A stretch of 64,000 bases of DNA from Chitinophagales bacterium (GCA_013298845.1 JAAFJN010000005.1:1-64000); one strand, 5' to 3'. Numbered from the stretch's first letter, positions 34,827 to 43,668 are shown. Made by a program: numbers and translations. Notes: generated from the letters alone by a model not told the origin.

Positions 34827-34834
34827 TACCTTTG
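34827..34834 (+). promoter_or_regulatory. TAnnTTTG promoter box of murI
   Basis: TACCTTTG on the plus strand, 46 bases before the chosen murI ATG. It faces away from the cyclase promoter about 40 bp to the left. Confidence 0.6.
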
Positions 34835-34880
34835 CACCTTTCAACGGGTAATATTGCCCTCACGATACCAGTACCGCACC

Positions 34881-35702
34881 ATGCACGGCCCCATTGGCGT
34901 TTTTGATTCAGGTTACGGTGGCCTCACCGTGTTTCGCGAAATTGCGCGAACCCTTCCCCAATACGATTATATTTACCTCGGCGACAATGCGCGCGCGCCT
35001 TACGGCATTCGGTCGTTTGAGGTCATTTACCGCTATACCCTCGAATGCGTGGAAAAACTGTTTGAAATGGGCTGCCCATTGGTGATTTTGGCCTGTAACA
35101 CGGCCTCGGCCAAGGCGTTACGGTCCATTCAGCAACGCGATTTGGTGACCCGTTATTCGCCGCAACACCGGGTATTGGGAGTAATTCGGCCCACCGCCGA
35201 GGTGATCGGGACGTATTCTAAAACCCGTTCGGTGGGTATTTTGGCGACGCCGGGAACGGTGATTTCCAATTCATACCCCATCGAAATTGAACATTTTTAC
35301 CCCGATATTACCGTTCGCCAGCAACCCTGTCCGCTTTGGGTACCGTTGATTGAAAACGGCGAATTGGACGGCCCCGGTGCCGATTATTTTGTCCAAAAAT
35401 ACCTGAATCAACTCCTGGCCCAATCGGAAAACATGGATACCATTGTGTTGGGCTGCACCCATTACCCGCTCATGTTGCCCAAAATCCGGCAATACACGCC
35501 CGAACACGTGCGCCTCGTTGAACAGGGCAGTATCGTGGCCAATAGCCTCGCCGATTACCTGCAACGCCACCCTTGGATGGACGAACAGTGCAGCAAAAAC
35601 GGCAGCCGTACCTTTTTCACGAGCGAAAATGATACGGCTGCGGCGGATAAAGTGGGGTTGTTTTATGGGCAATCGGTGGCTGTGAACCACATCACTCTGT
35701 AA
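34881..35702 (+). CDS. murI: Glutamate racemase
   Basis: The ATG 34881 gives 273 residues starting MHGPIGVFDSGYGGLTV, where the conserved N-terminal D9-S10 motif sits as expected; the frame extends nine codons upstream to a TTG. Both catalytic cysteines are present: C72 in ACNTAS and C192 in GCTHYP. It converts L- to D-glutamate in the cytoplasm for peptidoglycan synthesis. Normal length. It converges on the DUF6428 gene with only two bases between stops. Confidence 0.95.
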   Translation: MHGPIGVFDSGYGGLTVFREIARTLPQYDYIYLGDNARAPYGIRSFEVIYRYTLECVEKLFEMGCPLVILACNTASAKALRSIQQRDLVTRYSPQHRVLGVIRPTAEVIGTYSKTRSVGILATPGTVISNSYPIEIEHFYPDITVRQQPCPLWVPLIENGELDGPGADYFVQKYLNQLLAQSENMDTIVLGCTHYPLMLPKIRQYTPEHVRLVEQGSIVANSLADYLQRHPWMDEQCSKNGSRTFFTSENDTAAADKVGLFYGQSVAVNHITL

Positions 35703-35704
35703 TT

Positions 35705-36178
35705 TTAGCAACAGCCGCCGCCGGGGGTGCATACGGCGGCACTTTCACCAAAAATCTGGAACATGGGACGGTTCTCGGCGGTTTCCGGAATACCACACGT
35801 TTCTTTGGCGAGGCAATCGGTGTGTTTGGGCAACAACACAAATCCTTGCTCGTTAGCGTCCAATGCGTACCGGCCAACGGTTTCGCCCTGGTACTCCACT
35901 TCCACTTCGAGGTCTTCGTGTTGGAGCAGCGGGGCGGCCTTATCAATAATGCCCAGCAATTTAGCCGGTTCCAGGCGGTGATCTACGTCGGAGGCGACCC
36001 AGATTTGGAAACTGGCCATTTTTTCTTCCCGAACCGTACCGCCGCAATCAATAAAATGTTTGGTGGTAAGTCCCATTTCGGTCACGTGAAAATGCGGCGG
36101 AACGGGCTGGCCGTTGGCCTGTGAAAAGTGCAATTGTGCTGCCGATTGCAAATGTTGTTTGAATGCGGATAAGTTCAT
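35705..36178 (-). CDS. DUF6428 family protein downstream of arsR
   Basis: 157 residues, soluble. The start NLSAFKQHLQSAAQLHF and the block PPHFHVTEMGLTTKHFIDCGG are characteristic of a family that I recall next to ArsR-type regulators. The C-terminus is cysteine-rich (AVCTPGGGCC), suited to binding a metal or metalloid. It lies 66 bp after arsR on the same strand. No arsenate reductase or arsenite pump is nearby in this window. Confidence 0.75.
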   Translation of the reverse strand: MNLSAFKQHLQSAAQLHFSQANGQPVPPHFHVTEMGLTTKHFIDCGGTVREEKMASFQIWVASDVDHRLEPAKLLGIIDKAAPLLQHEDLEVEVEYQGETVGRYALDANEQGFVLLPKHTDCLAKETCGIPETAENRPMFQIFGESAAVCTPGGGCC

Positions 36179-36244
36179 AAGTTCTTGATTTAATGTTAGT
36201 TGCTTCTTTTGTACATTGAGCCTTGTCTGGTTTTGTGCAGCGAT

Positions 36245-36598
36245 TTATTGTGTTGTACCACAATTTTTGGGCACAAAACCTGCATCGTCGAAGTGTGCCC
36301 CCAAAAAAGGTTGCAGGGCCTGAACGTACCGCGACAACGTATCGCGGTTCACGCAATAACAAATGGCGTTCCCTTCGATGTTGCCTTTAATCAGGCCCGC
36401 ATCTTTGAGTTCGCGCAGGTGTTGTGATACGGTGGCCTGGGCCAGCGGCAGTTTGGAAACAATATCACCGCAGATGCATTTGTTGGATTTTACCAAAAAC
36501 TGCATGATGGCAATGCGCGCCGGGTGGCCCAGCGCTTTGGCAATTTGTGCCAGGGTATTTTGTTCTTCCGTGAATTGTTCGGATTTTGATGCGCCCAT
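36245..36598 (-). CDS. ArsR-family metal-sensing repressor
   Basis: A 117-residue winged helix-turn-helix protein ([16 protein letters not shown] ... [19 protein letters not shown]). The cysteines C41 and C43 in KCICGDIV sit in the recognition-helix site used by ArsR for arsenite or antimonite, and C113 near the end may be a third ligand. It should repress its own operon and release DNA on metal binding. It has its own promoter with an overlapping palindrome and is followed by the DUF6428 gene. Confidence 0.88.
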   Translation of the reverse strand: MGASKSEQFTEEQNTLAQIAKALGHPARIAIMQFLVKSNKCICGDIVSKLPLAQATVSQHLRELKDAGLIKGNIEGNAICYCVNRDTLSRYVQALQPFLGAHFDDAGFVPKNCGTTQ

Positions 36599-36610
36599 TT
36601 CTTAAAAGGT

Positions 36611-36639
36611 ATATTGCAATATTACGATGAACAAAGGTA
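36611..36639 (-). promoter_or_regulatory. arsR promoter and likely operator
   Basis: The minus-strand box TACCTTTG (36639-36632) is followed by the palindrome ATATTGCAATAT (36622-36611), 12 bases before the arsR ATG. The dyad lies between promoter and start codon, where a repressor would block transcription. The motif assignment is seen; operator use is inference. Confidence 0.6.
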
Positions 36640-36726
36640 GTGGGATTTATTCCAATTGCGCAAGGGGACCGGGCACATTTATTTTTTGGCCGACATAAAA
36701 GCCGCTAAGTTTTTAGTTTTTACCGT

Positions 36727-36770
36727 AAAAAAACAGGAGCCTCCACCGGACGAACGGGGAGACTCCTGTT
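36727..36770 (-). terminator. Terminator of the TPR protein gene
   Basis: On the minus strand AACAGGAGTCTCC pairs with GGAGGCTCCTGTT (one mismatch), followed by TTTTT. Confidence 0.8.
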
Positions 36771-36822
36771 GTATGGATAACAAAATTATTGTACGTTACC
36801 AAAAACTGTTTTGAAACAGTTG

Positions 36823-37872
36823 TTAAGCCTTTTCTTTCAACAAACGTTGGGCTTCTGCGTTACCGAGGGCGGCGGCCGATTCAAAATCTTTTTTGTAATC
36901 GGCGGCACCGGCTTCTTTGCGGACAATACCGCGCTGGAGCAGGGCTTCGGCTTCGGGCAACAACTCTACCCCTTCGCGGGTGGCCAACGACTGGTTAATG
37001 GCGTTGAGGGCTTCGTTGATTTTACCGGTACCCAACAGGGCCTGACCTAACAGGTACCAGGCGCGGCGGCGGCGGCGGTAATTGGGGTTCTGATTGTCAA
37101 ACTCGCGTTTGAGGTATTGCTCCAACTCCGGAATGGCTTCGCTGAACTTTTTGCTGTGCACCAGGCACTCGCCCTTTTTGAGGCGGGCTAACCAAAACAG
37201 CGGTTGCAGCGCAATGGAACGTTTGATGGTATTGTCGAAATCCTGCACCGCACTTTCCCATTCATTTTTCAACATCCGAACTTTACCACGGCCGTAATGT
37301 GGCTCGGGGTTACCGGCGTGAATATCAATACTTTTAGAAAAGTCGTACAAGGCATCTTTGTAATTGCCCAATTTATAATTCACGTAACCACGGCGTTCGT
37401 AGGCCAGGGCGTGGCGTTGGTATTTTTCGATGGCCCGGCTCAATGCTTCCGATGCTTCTTCCATACCGCCGTCTTTTTGCACCAGTTCGCAACCCAACCA
37501 ATAATCGAGCACGGCGGCTTTATCGGTTTTGGGTTCCAACACCAATTCCTGCACGGAACCGTCTTTAATGCACCAGCACTGCAACTTGCCGACAATGGCA
37601 AACTGCACGATTTCGCGCATCATATCGGTAGTGCCGCGCCACGCTTTTTCGGAGTGGTACAGTACAGAGTGCGGTTGCGGGAGTACCAAGGCGAACTCAT
37701 CGTCGAGAAAGATCTGTTCGCTTTTAAACAGAATATCCGACTTGAAATAGGTTTCCAACCGGGTAGCCCAGTGTTTGGTAACCATTTCGTAGGTCCGCTG
37801 ATTGCCAAATTCCAAACGTCCTTTAAAGATCATTTTCAATTGTGGCACTGAGTTTGGTACTAGCTGTGACAT
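36823..37872 (-). CDS. TPR-repeat protein of unknown function
   Basis: 349 residues, no signal peptide. The N-terminal third (IFKGRLEFGNQRTYEMVTKHWATRLETYFKSDILF) is unlike TPR and may be a binding domain. From about 150 on, TPR units are visible, e.g. ALAYERRGYVNYKLGNYKDALYDFSKSIDI and AWYLLGQALLGTGKINEALNAINQSL. It is cytoplasmic and probably a scaffold. A promoter box about 240 bp upstream gives a long leader, and a clear terminator follows. Confidence 0.75.
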   Translation of the reverse strand: MSQLVPNSVPQLKMIFKGRLEFGNQRTYEMVTKHWATRLETYFKSDILFKSEQIFLDDEFALVLPQPHSVLYHSEKAWRGTTDMMREIVQFAIVGKLQCWCIKDGSVQELVLEPKTDKAAVLDYWLGCELVQKDGGMEEASEALSRAIEKYQRHALAYERRGYVNYKLGNYKDALYDFSKSIDIHAGNPEPHYGRGKVRMLKNEWESAVQDFDNTIKRSIALQPLFWLARLKKGECLVHSKKFSEAIPELEQYLKREFDNQNPNYRRRRRAWYLLGQALLGTGKINEALNAINQSLATREGVELLPEAEALLQRGIVRKEAGAADYKKDFESAAALGNAEAQRLLKEKA

Positions 37873-38113
37873 AATATGTGTAGAATTTTAAAAAGCACAA
37901 AAAAGGGCATAGCACGCTGTCCGTCAATGAACATTAACTTTTGAGCGAGCGACACGAAAAACCATTTGCCATTGTGCAAACAGTTTCAAAAAAATTAAAA
38001 AATTTGAGTTGTATAGGCGCGTGGCGGCAAGAAACTTCACTAATTCCCCAAAAAACGCAATTACAGTAATCAGTATAAAAGCCAGCGCACCCTACCTTCA
38101 CCTTTCCTACCTA

Positions 38114-38121
38114 CAAAGATA
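38114..38121 (-). promoter_or_regulatory. TAnnTTTG promoter box with a long leader
   Basis: TATCTTTG on the minus strand, 241 bases before the start of the TPR gene at 37872. The gap 37873-38389 (over 500 bases) contains this box, a terminator for the gene to the right and no credible reading frame. A leader this long is unusual here, where most promoters sit next to the start codon, so it may hold a regulatory RNA structure. Confidence 0.5.
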
Positions 38122-38282
38122 GTGCTTTGAGGTATGTTAAGCCAAAGAAAAGATTAGATTTTTTTTATAAATTTTTTGTTTATCAAATTTTCAAACAAAT
38201 TTTGTTCTGAAATGTTCCGCAATTGCCGAACTGCGCCGAATTTTTTACGCTGCCGTTTCGGTTTTGCGGTAGTTCGGTTTGA

Positions 38283-38335
38283 CAAAAATCAAAAACGGGC
38301 GAACCACCGGCGCGTTTGCCGATCATTCACCCGTT
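38283..38335 (-). terminator. Terminator of the CsgG-like gene
   Basis: On the minus strand AACGGGTGAA pairs with TTCGCCCGTT, enclosing a second stem (ATCGGC against GCCGGT), followed by TTTTTGATTTTTG. Confidence 0.75.
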
Positions 38336-38389
38336 CAAAACATATTGACTCCTACTTCACATCTCTATCATTTTCTTGAATGCTGTTGA

Positions 38390-39511
38390 TTAAGACCCGC
38401 CGCGTCCGTTGAACCCCACGGAAAGGCCAAATCGGTGGCCGCCGCGATTGGGGATAAAAAAGACGTTGACCGGAATATTCAACCGACCGGAATGGAACGA
38501 TTTACCAGCGGCAAATACAAAGGAGGAATTCACCTTGTACGAGCCACGGCTATCGAACCGAAATTCGGTATCCGCCGGGACGGGGGCATCGGGGTTTTGA
38601 GACTGCCATTCGCTCAACAGATTCCAGGTGCCGCTTTCGCTGTAAAAACCTTCGGCGTCTTTTAAGATCGACAACGACGGCCCAAAGGCAAACTCAAAAC
38701 CGTTGCGGTTGCTGCGCACCCCGTGCAGTACCGTAATGCTGGGGATAATTTGTGATTGGTCCAAGCCGGTGATAATCGGGATAAACTCAAACAGAGCCTG
38801 TAAACCGCCTTGGTTCAGGTACGTGGTTTCAAACTGGTATCCAAACTGAAACATCACCGGATTGGCGTCAATTCCACCTTCCGAACGCGGCGCCGAAATG
38901 CGGTCGGCGGCTTTACCCGTAAACACCGTCATGCCCATGCGGGGACCACTGAGGTTAAGTTTAGCGGCGTTGGGGATGTTAATGGAACTGGCGTAATCAT
39001 CGGCTTGGGTCAGTTTTTTCATAATATTTTCGTCAACGGGCAGTCCCAGCATTTTACGCAGGGTTAATTCCACCATCAATTGCACCTGATTGCGCAAGTT
39101 GAGGTATTGCGACACCTGACTTCTTTCGACGGTTTCGGTCCCTACATCAATGAGGCGAAGCGAGATGACAATTTGTTCGCCGAGCAATTCCACCGAACCG
39201 GTGAGCATTTTATCGGAGCGGAGTTTGCGGCCCATTTCCACGAGGCAAATTTTACCGTAACAATTGGTCAAATCCAGGCTTTCTTTGTTGGCGAGGTATT
39301 CGACGTCGTATTTGTCCAGAATTTCAAATTGGCCTAATTTATCCAGTTCGAGGCGCACTAAATTGCCCATTTGCGCCGGATCGAGGATAAAACCTTTGGA
39401 ATCAATGTGCAAGACGGCGACTTTGGGTTTGGGCGTGACGGTGCCGACCTGTGCCACGACAAACGTGGAAAACAGCAGCATAAGGGCGATTGGTAAAGCA
39501 AAATTTTTCAT
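38390..39511 (-). CDS. Secreted protein with CsgG-like domain
   Basis: Signal peptide MKNFALPIALMLLFSTFVVAQ. Residues about 28-165 (KVAVLHIDSKGFI ... LDKYDVEYL ... LRSDKMLTGSVELLGEQIVISLRLIDV) follow the pattern of curli-assembly CsgG and related nucleotide-independent outer-membrane domains. The C-terminal part is beta-rich and may be a small barrel or a membrane-associated domain. No csgE, csgF or curlin gene is nearby, so I do not propose curli export. 373 residues, single gene. Confidence 0.7.
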   Translation of the reverse strand: MKNFALPIALMLLFSTFVVAQVGTVTPKPKVAVLHIDSKGFILDPAQMGNLVRLELDKLGQFEILDKYDVEYLANKESLDLTNCYGKICLVEMGRKLRSDKMLTGSVELLGEQIVISLRLIDVGTETVERSQVSQYLNLRNQVQLMVELTLRKMLGLPVDENIMKKLTQADDYASSINIPNAAKLNLSGPRMGMTVFTGKAADRISAPRSEGGIDANPVMFQFGYQFETTYLNQGGLQALFEFIPIITGLDQSQIIPSITVLHGVRSNRNGFEFAFGPSLSILKDAEGFYSESGTWNLLSEWQSQNPDAPVPADTEFRFDSRGSYKVNSSFVFAAGKSFHSGRLNIPVNVFFIPNRGGHRFGLSVGFNGRGGS

Positions 39512-39687
39512 GTCGTTTGATTTGTGCCCCGTTGTTTATTGGATTGCCGTTCGTAAACAAAGGACTTGTAAACTTAAAACTGTTAACGGATTAGGAAATT
39601 TCCTGCAACAAATGTGGGGAGAGCGGTATTGGGCCGGTATGATGCCGGTTAGGAAACGTGGTGATGTTCGTCAATGAGGAGACAGTT

Positions 39688-39857
39688 GAACACCGAACTG
39701 AAAAATGAACACCGAACACCGAACATTCGAACACTGAACATCGAACTGAAAATTGAACACCGAACACCGAATGTCGAACACCGAACACCTAACTGAAAAG
39801 TGAACGCCGAACACCGAACCGTTCGAACACCGAACATCGAACTGAAAATTGAACAGC
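39688..39857. repeat. Heptad-type repeat array of GAACACC units
   Basis: A 170-bp array built of GAACACC, GAACATC, GAACACT and GAACTGAAAATT-like units, mostly seven bases apart with occasional five-base insertions. An inverted copy lies at 40026-40091. Between them (39858-40025) I see no gene. Variation between units and lack of constant spacers rule out CRISPR. Confidence 0.85.
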
Positions 39858-40025
39858 GACGTGTTGAAAAGCCAACATCGAAGTATCGGCTTATAAAACA
39901 GCCTTACCGCATTCCATTATCAACCCTAAATGCTGTGCATAATTTAAGCAATCGTCACTCAAACGCGGGATAAAACCACATCATGCTCTACGGCGTATTA
40001 AAACCTTATTCGATTAAACACTACT

Positions 40026-40091
40026 TCGGCATTCGATATTCGGTGTTAGGTGTTCGGTGTTCAATTGTTCGATGTTCAATTGTTCAATTGT
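40026..40091. repeat. Inverted partner of the GAACACC array
   Basis: This contains GGTGTTC and GATGTTC units, the reverse complement of the array at 39688-39857, interspersed with AATTGTTC. It ends exactly at the stop codon of the lipoprotein gene on the minus strand. Confidence 0.8.
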
Positions 40092-40703
40092 TTATTCCGT
40101 AAAAAAATCATCCGCGTTGACGTACAGTATTTTTACTTTTTGGGGATCGGGTGCCAAGGCGGCATTGCGCTGAATGAGCCGGATAAACCGTTTGGATTGT
40201 CGTCCCATAAAATGGGTCCAATACACAATAATTACCCGTTCGTGGGGCAAAGGACGGACGGTTGCGGTACCAATCATGGGTTGCAGGTACCGCAACTGGG
40301 TAGAAAGTGACACTATACTGTCTAAGGGAGCCTGTTGACGCGGGGGGAACACGTCGAAGGCATGGGTGCGGTTCCAACGTAAATTGGGGAAACCTCCCGC
40401 GTAACAGTTGACGTGGAAGGTTTCCAATGCTCCGTTGGAAGTATAATACAAGGCTTGCAACGGCTGTACATGATTTTTGATCGCTACCCGATGTTGACTG
40501 GTATCCCATTGCAACAACATGGCACGGTAACCGGTATCTATCCGATAACTATCCTGCGCCGGAATACCGTATCGTTTTGCTACGCGCATGATGTCCTCCG
40601 GGGAACGGGCACCCGGGGTTTTGAGGCCATAAAGTGCCGCACAACCAGTGTTCAATCCTGCCAAAAGGAAAAGCAAAAGGCGTACAAACGGGTATTTCCC
40701 CAT
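40092..40703 (-). CDS. Putative lipoprotein
   Basis: The ATG at 40703 (MGKYPFVRLLLFLLAGLNTGC) gives a lipoprotein signal peptide with lipidation cysteine at 21 and 203 residues; the longer frame starts 31 codons upstream without such a signal. The mature part (VKNHVQPLQALYYTSNGALETFHVNCYAGGF) is unfamiliar; the segment VRPLPHERVIIVYWTHFMGRQSKRFIRLI has the form of a thioredoxin-like beta-strand but lacks CxxC. No function is assigned. A small frame precedes it by 16 bases. Confidence 0.65.
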   Translation of the reverse strand: MGKYPFVRLLLFLLAGLNTGCAALYGLKTPGARSPEDIMRVAKRYGIPAQDSYRIDTGYRAMLLQWDTSQHRVAIKNHVQPLQALYYTSNGALETFHVNCYAGGFPNLRWNRTHAFDVFPPRQQAPLDSIVSLSTQLRYLQPMIGTATVRPLPHERVIIVYWTHFMGRQSKRFIRLIQRNAALAPDPQKVKILYVNADDFFTE

Positions 40704-40719
40704 CGCTTTTTTTATGGGT

Positions 40720-40815
40720 TTAGAACGTATGGAACAGGGCCAATGATAACTGATACTCCTGTTTAAAGCCCGCAAGGACGAGCAGAAAGAGTGCAAAAAA
40801 AAGATCCTGTTTCAC
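40720..40815 (-). CDS. Possible 31-residue membrane or secreted peptide
   Basis: A GTG start at 40815 gives KQDLFFALFLLVLAGF followed by KQEYQLSLALFHTF and a stop. The first part is a hydrophobic leader; the second looks like a final barrel strand. Its stop is 17 bases before the lipoprotein ATG, so they would share a message. Nothing but reading frame and hydrophobicity supports it. Confidence 0.3.
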   Translation of the reverse strand: MKQDLFFALFLLVLAGFKQEYQLSLALFHTF

Positions 40816-40860
40816 AATGCTTTAGTTTATTATAAAAAAACAGGCTTTGATGGAAAATGT

Positions 40861-41421
40861 TCAAATGGGTGGCCACGAGGACGGGGCGGCCCCAAGGAGG
40901 GCTGCCCCAACGGCGATCTCATAGCCGCCGTTTTTTTTCACAATGGCGCATTGCTGAGGTACGATATGGGTGCCAAGTGGTATTTGTAGTTTTTGGCACA
41001 AGGAATCGGGGAGCGGACAAGGCCGGGGAATGGAAAAAAAACGCTGGTCAAAAAACTTCGCGCGGGTGCAGGTACGCATGGTCGCGCGGGGGAAAAAGCA
41101 CACCAAATACCCCGGTGTTTCGGAAATTTGGATGGTCCCCCCGACGTGGCGGCACGGGATTGCGGCCCGGAGATAGTGGCGTTTCCAACGGGCATTACTT
41201 TCGCCGGGTTGTTCTTCGTCGTCGCTTTGGTCGTATTCCGTTTCTTCTACCTGATCATCGTCGTCATCGTCGAAAATGTGGCAAAAACCGGCCATTTCGC
41301 AGGTGATCATGCCCATTATTTCGATGGGAACCCCAATAGTAGCGAGCATGGGGAATGTTTTGGCTTCGGTAGTGTTGACCGGAGTTATTATATGTTGTTT
41401 CTCATTGTTATACATGTGCAT
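40861..41421 (-). CDS. Hypothetical protein with aspartate-rich segment
   Basis: 186 residues at most. After an ordinary N-terminus (ITPVNTTEAKTFPMLATIGV), residues about 50-72 are nearly all Asp and Glu (CHIFDDDDDDQVEETEYDQSDDEEQ). The rest has several cysteines and a stretch of normal-looking sequence (FSIPRPCPLPDSLCQKLQIPLGTHI). The family is not recognised. Frames on the opposite strand also stay open, but composition and flow favour this one. The acidic run could bind calcium or be an unstructured linker. Confidence 0.5.
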   Translation of the reverse strand: MHMYNNEKQHIITPVNTTEAKTFPMLATIGVPIEIMGMITCEMAGFCHIFDDDDDDQVEETEYDQSDDEEQPGESNARWKRHYLRAAIPCRHVGGTIQISETPGYLVCFFPRATMRTCTRAKFFDQRFFSIPRPCPLPDSLCQKLQIPLGTHIVPQQCAIVKKNGGYEIAVGAALLGAAPSSWPPI

Positions 41422-41445
41422 GTTTGTAAAAAATGGTCGTCTTAT

Positions 41446-41520
41446 TTATTTCGGCGGAAATTTACTGCTGACAAAACTCACCAATAATCCAGCGCCGATT
41501 GAAAGTAGCAGGTATTTCAA
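41446..41520 (-). CDS. Possible 24-residue membrane peptide
   Basis: From a TTG at 41520 the frame reads LKYLLLSIGAGLLVSFVSS then KFPPK and a stop: a single hydrophobic helix with a charged tail. It lies between the serine hydrolase stop and the acidic-protein start. The start codon is weak and no ribosome site can be used as evidence in this phylum. Confidence 0.25.
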   Translation of the reverse strand: MKYLLLSIGAGLLVSFVSSKFPPK

Positions 41521-41535
41521 AATGCGACATTAGAT

Positions 41536-43335
41536 TTATTTTGTATAAACCAAACGCATTTCGTACCCGGAATAATACAAATTTCCGTTGGGTAGTACTT
41601 TTAACGTGGCGGCGCAACCGCGATCAATACCGTCGGATACGGCGGTTTTTTCGTTTATGATATCAAAACCAATTTCGTCTTTTTCACCCGTGAGCAGATA
41701 ATGCCGGTGCATCACCAACTTCTGCTGCACAATAGTCAATCGTTCCGGCACAATACTTACATTTCCGGGAAAAGGATCAACTATTTCGTAGGTTCCAGCC
41801 CGATTCACCCAATCTTTTGAAACCTCGCTGGCAATATCTTTTCGGGAGATGTATTCAAAATCGCCCGATCCCGGGTAACATGCTTTTAGTACAATACGGT
41901 CATCTACCTTTAAAAATGCAAATTCCATATCTTTCACCTTAATTGGAAACAAACGCAGCAACTTGTACCGAACATGGTAGCGGTTAGTGGCATCATTACG
42001 TTTCAACATGAGTACGTTTTTACCCTGTTTAAAACGTATTTTTTGCTCATTTACCCGCTCTAACCGAACATACCCGCTTCCGCCGCCGCCGTAAATGCCA
42101 CTAATTTCGCGGTGGTCAATTTTTTCGTTTTGCAATCCAAGTGCCGAAAACGTTTTGTCTGGATTGGACTTTGCACCTTCCGCATTGCGATTAATGGCGT
42201 AGTATTTGCGCAACATCCGATGGTAAAGTTTTTGATAAAAAGCATCTCCCTGCTCACCATTGCACACAATGGAAATACCCAGTTTCGCCTTCGGAAAAGC
42301 CATAGTTATGGCGTGGTGGAAACTAAAATCGCCGCCGTGTCCAATAGCATCCCCGATCAAATCATCATCTTTAATTCCAAGGGGTATGATAAACAGACCT
42401 AAACCGAATTTTTCGTCCGTTGCCAGCGTCAGGTTGCTTGTTTGCGGCGTGCACATCATTTCAAACGTTGCCCGGCGGAGTACGCCTGCCTGCTCTAACA
42501 CCTCCGGATTGACCAAGGCTTGGTTCAATATCACCAAATCCTCGATAGTACTGAACACTCCACCGGCGGCAATATCGCGGGTCAAAGGTTCATCAACCCT
42601 TGTCCCCTTGGCATTGTACCCCAAGGCGACTTTTTCGTCGTTGGGAACGTTGTAATACGCTGCGGTAGCGCGCAAACCAAGTGGGCGAAAAAGATACCGT
42701 TCAGTGTATTCGGCGTACGATAACCCGGATACACGTTCAATAACCACCCCCAACAAACCGTAACCAACGTTCGAGTAATTAAAAATGTAGTCAGGTTCGA
42801 TGGTCAATACTTCCTCACTTGCCAATGCCACCAATCTTTGTTGGGGCTGAGCCTGTCCACCATAACTATAGTTAAATACTTCGTCGGTAAACCCTGAAGT
42901 ATGGGTTAGAAGGTGGCGAATGCGCACCGGATTCCCCGGTTTCAATTGCCTGATTTTCAAATCCGTGATGTACTGCTCCACTGGTGCCTCCAGGTCAACC
43001 TTACCCTGTTCCACCAACTGCATGATGGCCATTGCGGTAAACATTTTGGTCACCGACGCGACGCGAAACCGGCTGTCGGGTGCGACTGGTACTTTTTTCT
43101 CCACGTTAATGTATCCGTACGTGGATTGAAATACCACTTTCCCGTGGTCGGTAATGGCCACTGCACAGCCCGGAATTTTGTACTCGGTGCTTAATGCCGC
43201 AATCACCGAATCGGCGTATAATTGAAAAGTTTTATCTTGCTCAAAGTTATTATAAGATGTTTGTGACATAACCTCTATATGATAAGTACAGATACACCCA
43301 ACTAAGAGCACTAACTTCAGCATTTTTGTCCACAT
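41536..43335 (-). CDS. Serine hydrolase of the beta-lactamase/CubicO type
   Basis: A signal peptide (about 1-25) is followed by a penicillin-binding-protein-like hydrolase domain: nucleophile in SVTK (S94, K97), YSN at 187-189, and HGG near 345. After about residue 395 is a separate beta-rich C-terminal domain of some 200 residues (ISGIYGGGGSGYVRLERVNEQKIRF). The protein acts outside the cytoplasm and may be a peptidase, esterase or penicillin-binding protein; class C motifs do not tell which. Two repeated promoter blocks lie upstream. Confidence 0.88.
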   Translation of the reverse strand: MWTKMLKLVLLVGCICTYHIEVMSQTSYNNFEQDKTFQLYADSVIAALSTEYKIPGCAVAITDHGKVVFQSTYGYINVEKKVPVAPDSRFRVASVTKMFTAMAIMQLVEQGKVDLEAPVEQYITDLKIRQLKPGNPVRIRHLLTHTSGFTDEVFNYSYGGQAQPQQRLVALASEEVLTIEPDYIFNYSNVGYGLLGVVIERVSGLSYAEYTERYLFRPLGLRATAAYYNVPNDEKVALGYNAKGTRVDEPLTRDIAAGGVFSTIEDLVILNQALVNPEVLEQAGVLRRATFEMMCTPQTSNLTLATDEKFGLGLFIIPLGIKDDDLIGDAIGHGGDFSFHHAITMAFPKAKLGISIVCNGEQGDAFYQKLYHRMLRKYYAINRNAEGAKSNPDKTFSALGLQNEKIDHREISGIYGGGGSGYVRLERVNEQKIRFKQGKNVLMLKRNDATNRYHVRYKLLRLFPIKVKDMEFAFLKVDDRIVLKACYPGSGDFEYISRKDIASEVSKDWVNRAGTYEIVDPFPGNVSIVPERLTIVQQKLVMHRHYLLTGEKDEIGFDIINEKTAVSDGIDRGCAATLKVLPNGNLYYSGYEMRLVYTK

Positions 43336-43483
43336 AAGTATATATAATTATTTTTTACAACCATATAAAAAAGATTGTTTCACTCGGCTTTTAAAAAAGA
43401 TCATGCTTCATCAGTATAGTTCAATTGTATTCAAGGTTTCTAGAAAATTATTTCACCTTATTTGTATCCTGACTGTTTCTCCC

Positions 43484-43633
43484 CGTTTTGTTGCTACAAA
43501 GGTAAAGGCCCTTTTTCGTGCTGTAACCGACACTTTTGCAGTGGATTTTGGTGCTTTTTTGCGTTTTTTCACCCCAATTCGTTGCGTAAGTCACTGTATT
43601 TCAAACACTTATCCGTTTTTGATTTGGTCGCGG
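43484..43633. repeat. Promoter-containing repeat, copy nearest the serine hydrolase
   Basis: About 150 bases that recur 185 bases further right at 43669-43818, with roughly 20 differences by eye. On the minus strand both contain TACCTTTG (here at 43504-43497), so each copy carries a promoter aimed at the serine-hydrolase gene. Confidence 0.85.
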
Positions 43634-43668
43634 TTATGGTTTATTTTTTATTGTCTAATCGTTCTCTT

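Noticed and set aside
38390-39511. Curli export locus
   Set aside because: Only a CsgG-like domain is seen; no csgA, csgE or csgF neighbour exists.
39688-39857. CRISPR array or coding repeat
   Set aside because: Seven-base degenerate units without spacers, and stop codons in all frames nearby.
40993-41487. Plus-strand frame of 164 codons overlapping the acidic protein
   Set aside because: Composition looks antisense (Val/Val/Phe-rich and Arg-rich blocks); the minus-strand reading gives more natural sequence, although this is the least certain choice in the window.
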